From: Clostridium sp. Marseille-P299
GTDB taxonomy: Bacteria; Bacillota; Clostridia; Lachnospirales; Lachnospiraceae
Assembly (NCBI RefSeq): GCF_900078195.1
Contig: NZ_FJVE01000006.1
Span: forward strand, 924,143 to 988,142
Length of the DNA: 64,000 bases
Reading direction: 5' to 3'
Shown here: positions 63,903-64,000 of the stretch, piece after piece
How the letters are laid out: every line of letters starts with the position of its first letter
How positions within the stretch are numbered: the stretch's first letter is position 1
Program-made: the position numbers and the translations under genes
The notes under the pieces: model-generated
The model's database searches: none
Told to the model about the DNA's origin: nothing
What the model saw: the letters and a program-made list of their open reading frames with translations, nothing else

Positions 63903-64000
63903 TTATGCGTACCTTTCGGTAAACATATCCTGAAGTTTATCTGATGAACAAGCAAAGCCTCTAAGCTTTCTTGTAGACCATGATTCATTATAAGAAATCA
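63903..64000 (-). CDS. Partial C-terminal coding fragment, product unknown
   Basis: The minus-strand frame is open from the window edge for 31 codons to TAA at 63903-63905. The tail reads SYNESWSTRKLRGFACSSDK then LQDMFTERYA. Codon use looks coding, but the fragment is too short to assign to a family. The 190 bp between it and the HAAS gene contain nothing else recognisable. Confidence 0.4.
   Translation of the reverse strand, partial: ISYNESWSTRKLRGFACSSDKLQDMFTERYA

Overview
The window is strongly AT-rich and gene-dense. Gene content and order point to an anaerobic, spore-forming member of the Clostridia, most likely a plant-polysaccharide-degrading Lachnospiraceae of the Lachnoclostridium/Clostridium phytofermentans type. 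The grounds are a GH94 cellobiose phosphorylase beside a family-5 ABC importer, an alpha/beta-type spore protein, two FeoA proteins with FeoB, DUF4364 and DUF1385 proteins, and a Rho with a long charged insert. The species is an inference. Most genes lie on the minus strand.

Layout. 1-5.1 kb: ABC importer (partial permease, lipoprotein) and GH94 phosphorylase. 5.1-12.05 kb: a plus-strand accessory stretch with two membrane-anchored proteins of unknown function and a small leader-like ORF, broken up by two different IS3-family elements. 12.2-20.9 kb: asd, dusB, coaX, a LiaF-like protein, argF with an ArgR-type operator, a patatin, and an NfeD/SPFH pair. 21.5-26.1 kb: ferrous iron block (feoA-feoA-feoB, a Fur-like regulator, a FeoB-associated Cys-rich peptide, a DtxR-like regulator, DUF2325). 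26.3-36.5 kb: pgi, a coiled-coil membrane protein, trmH/trkA, and rpmE-DUF1385-prmC-prfA behind rho. 36.8-39.9 kb (plus): malic enzyme, radical SAM protein, DUF4364, HIT. 40.1-49.6 kb: LCP protein, engB, lon, clpX, clpP, tig (a proteostasis block) and glmM. 49.9-55.3 kb: SASP, AGCS symporter, a secreted protein, DJ-1/PfpI, AraC. 56.0-56.9 kb: eight tRNA genes in one operon with a consensus promoter. 57-64 kb: phosphodiesterase, rdgB, amidase, lipase, RNA methyltransferase, rhodanese, an Asn/Ala-rich small protein, cupin and HAAS-domain proteins.

The most interesting signals are in non-coding DNA. (1) Both IS3-family elements sit inside the hairpin of a rho-independent terminator, with 3-bp target duplications. 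Each starts with a hairpin, built partly from its own terminal repeat, that hides the transposase ribosome-binding site and is followed by a T-run. (2) Removing the first IS restores a compact unit: promoter, hairpin, then a 42-codon ORF whose RBS lies in a hairpin loop and whose stop lies in a second terminator. (3) In the iron block a GTTAG-N6-CTAAC palindrome sits at the same place just before the RBS of both feoB and the DUF2325 gene. (4) Short degenerate tandem arrays (15, 17-18, 19 and 33 bp) fill several gaps, two of them starting exactly at a gene's stop codon. (5) A cluster of DnaA-box-like sites lies inside an unrelated coding region.
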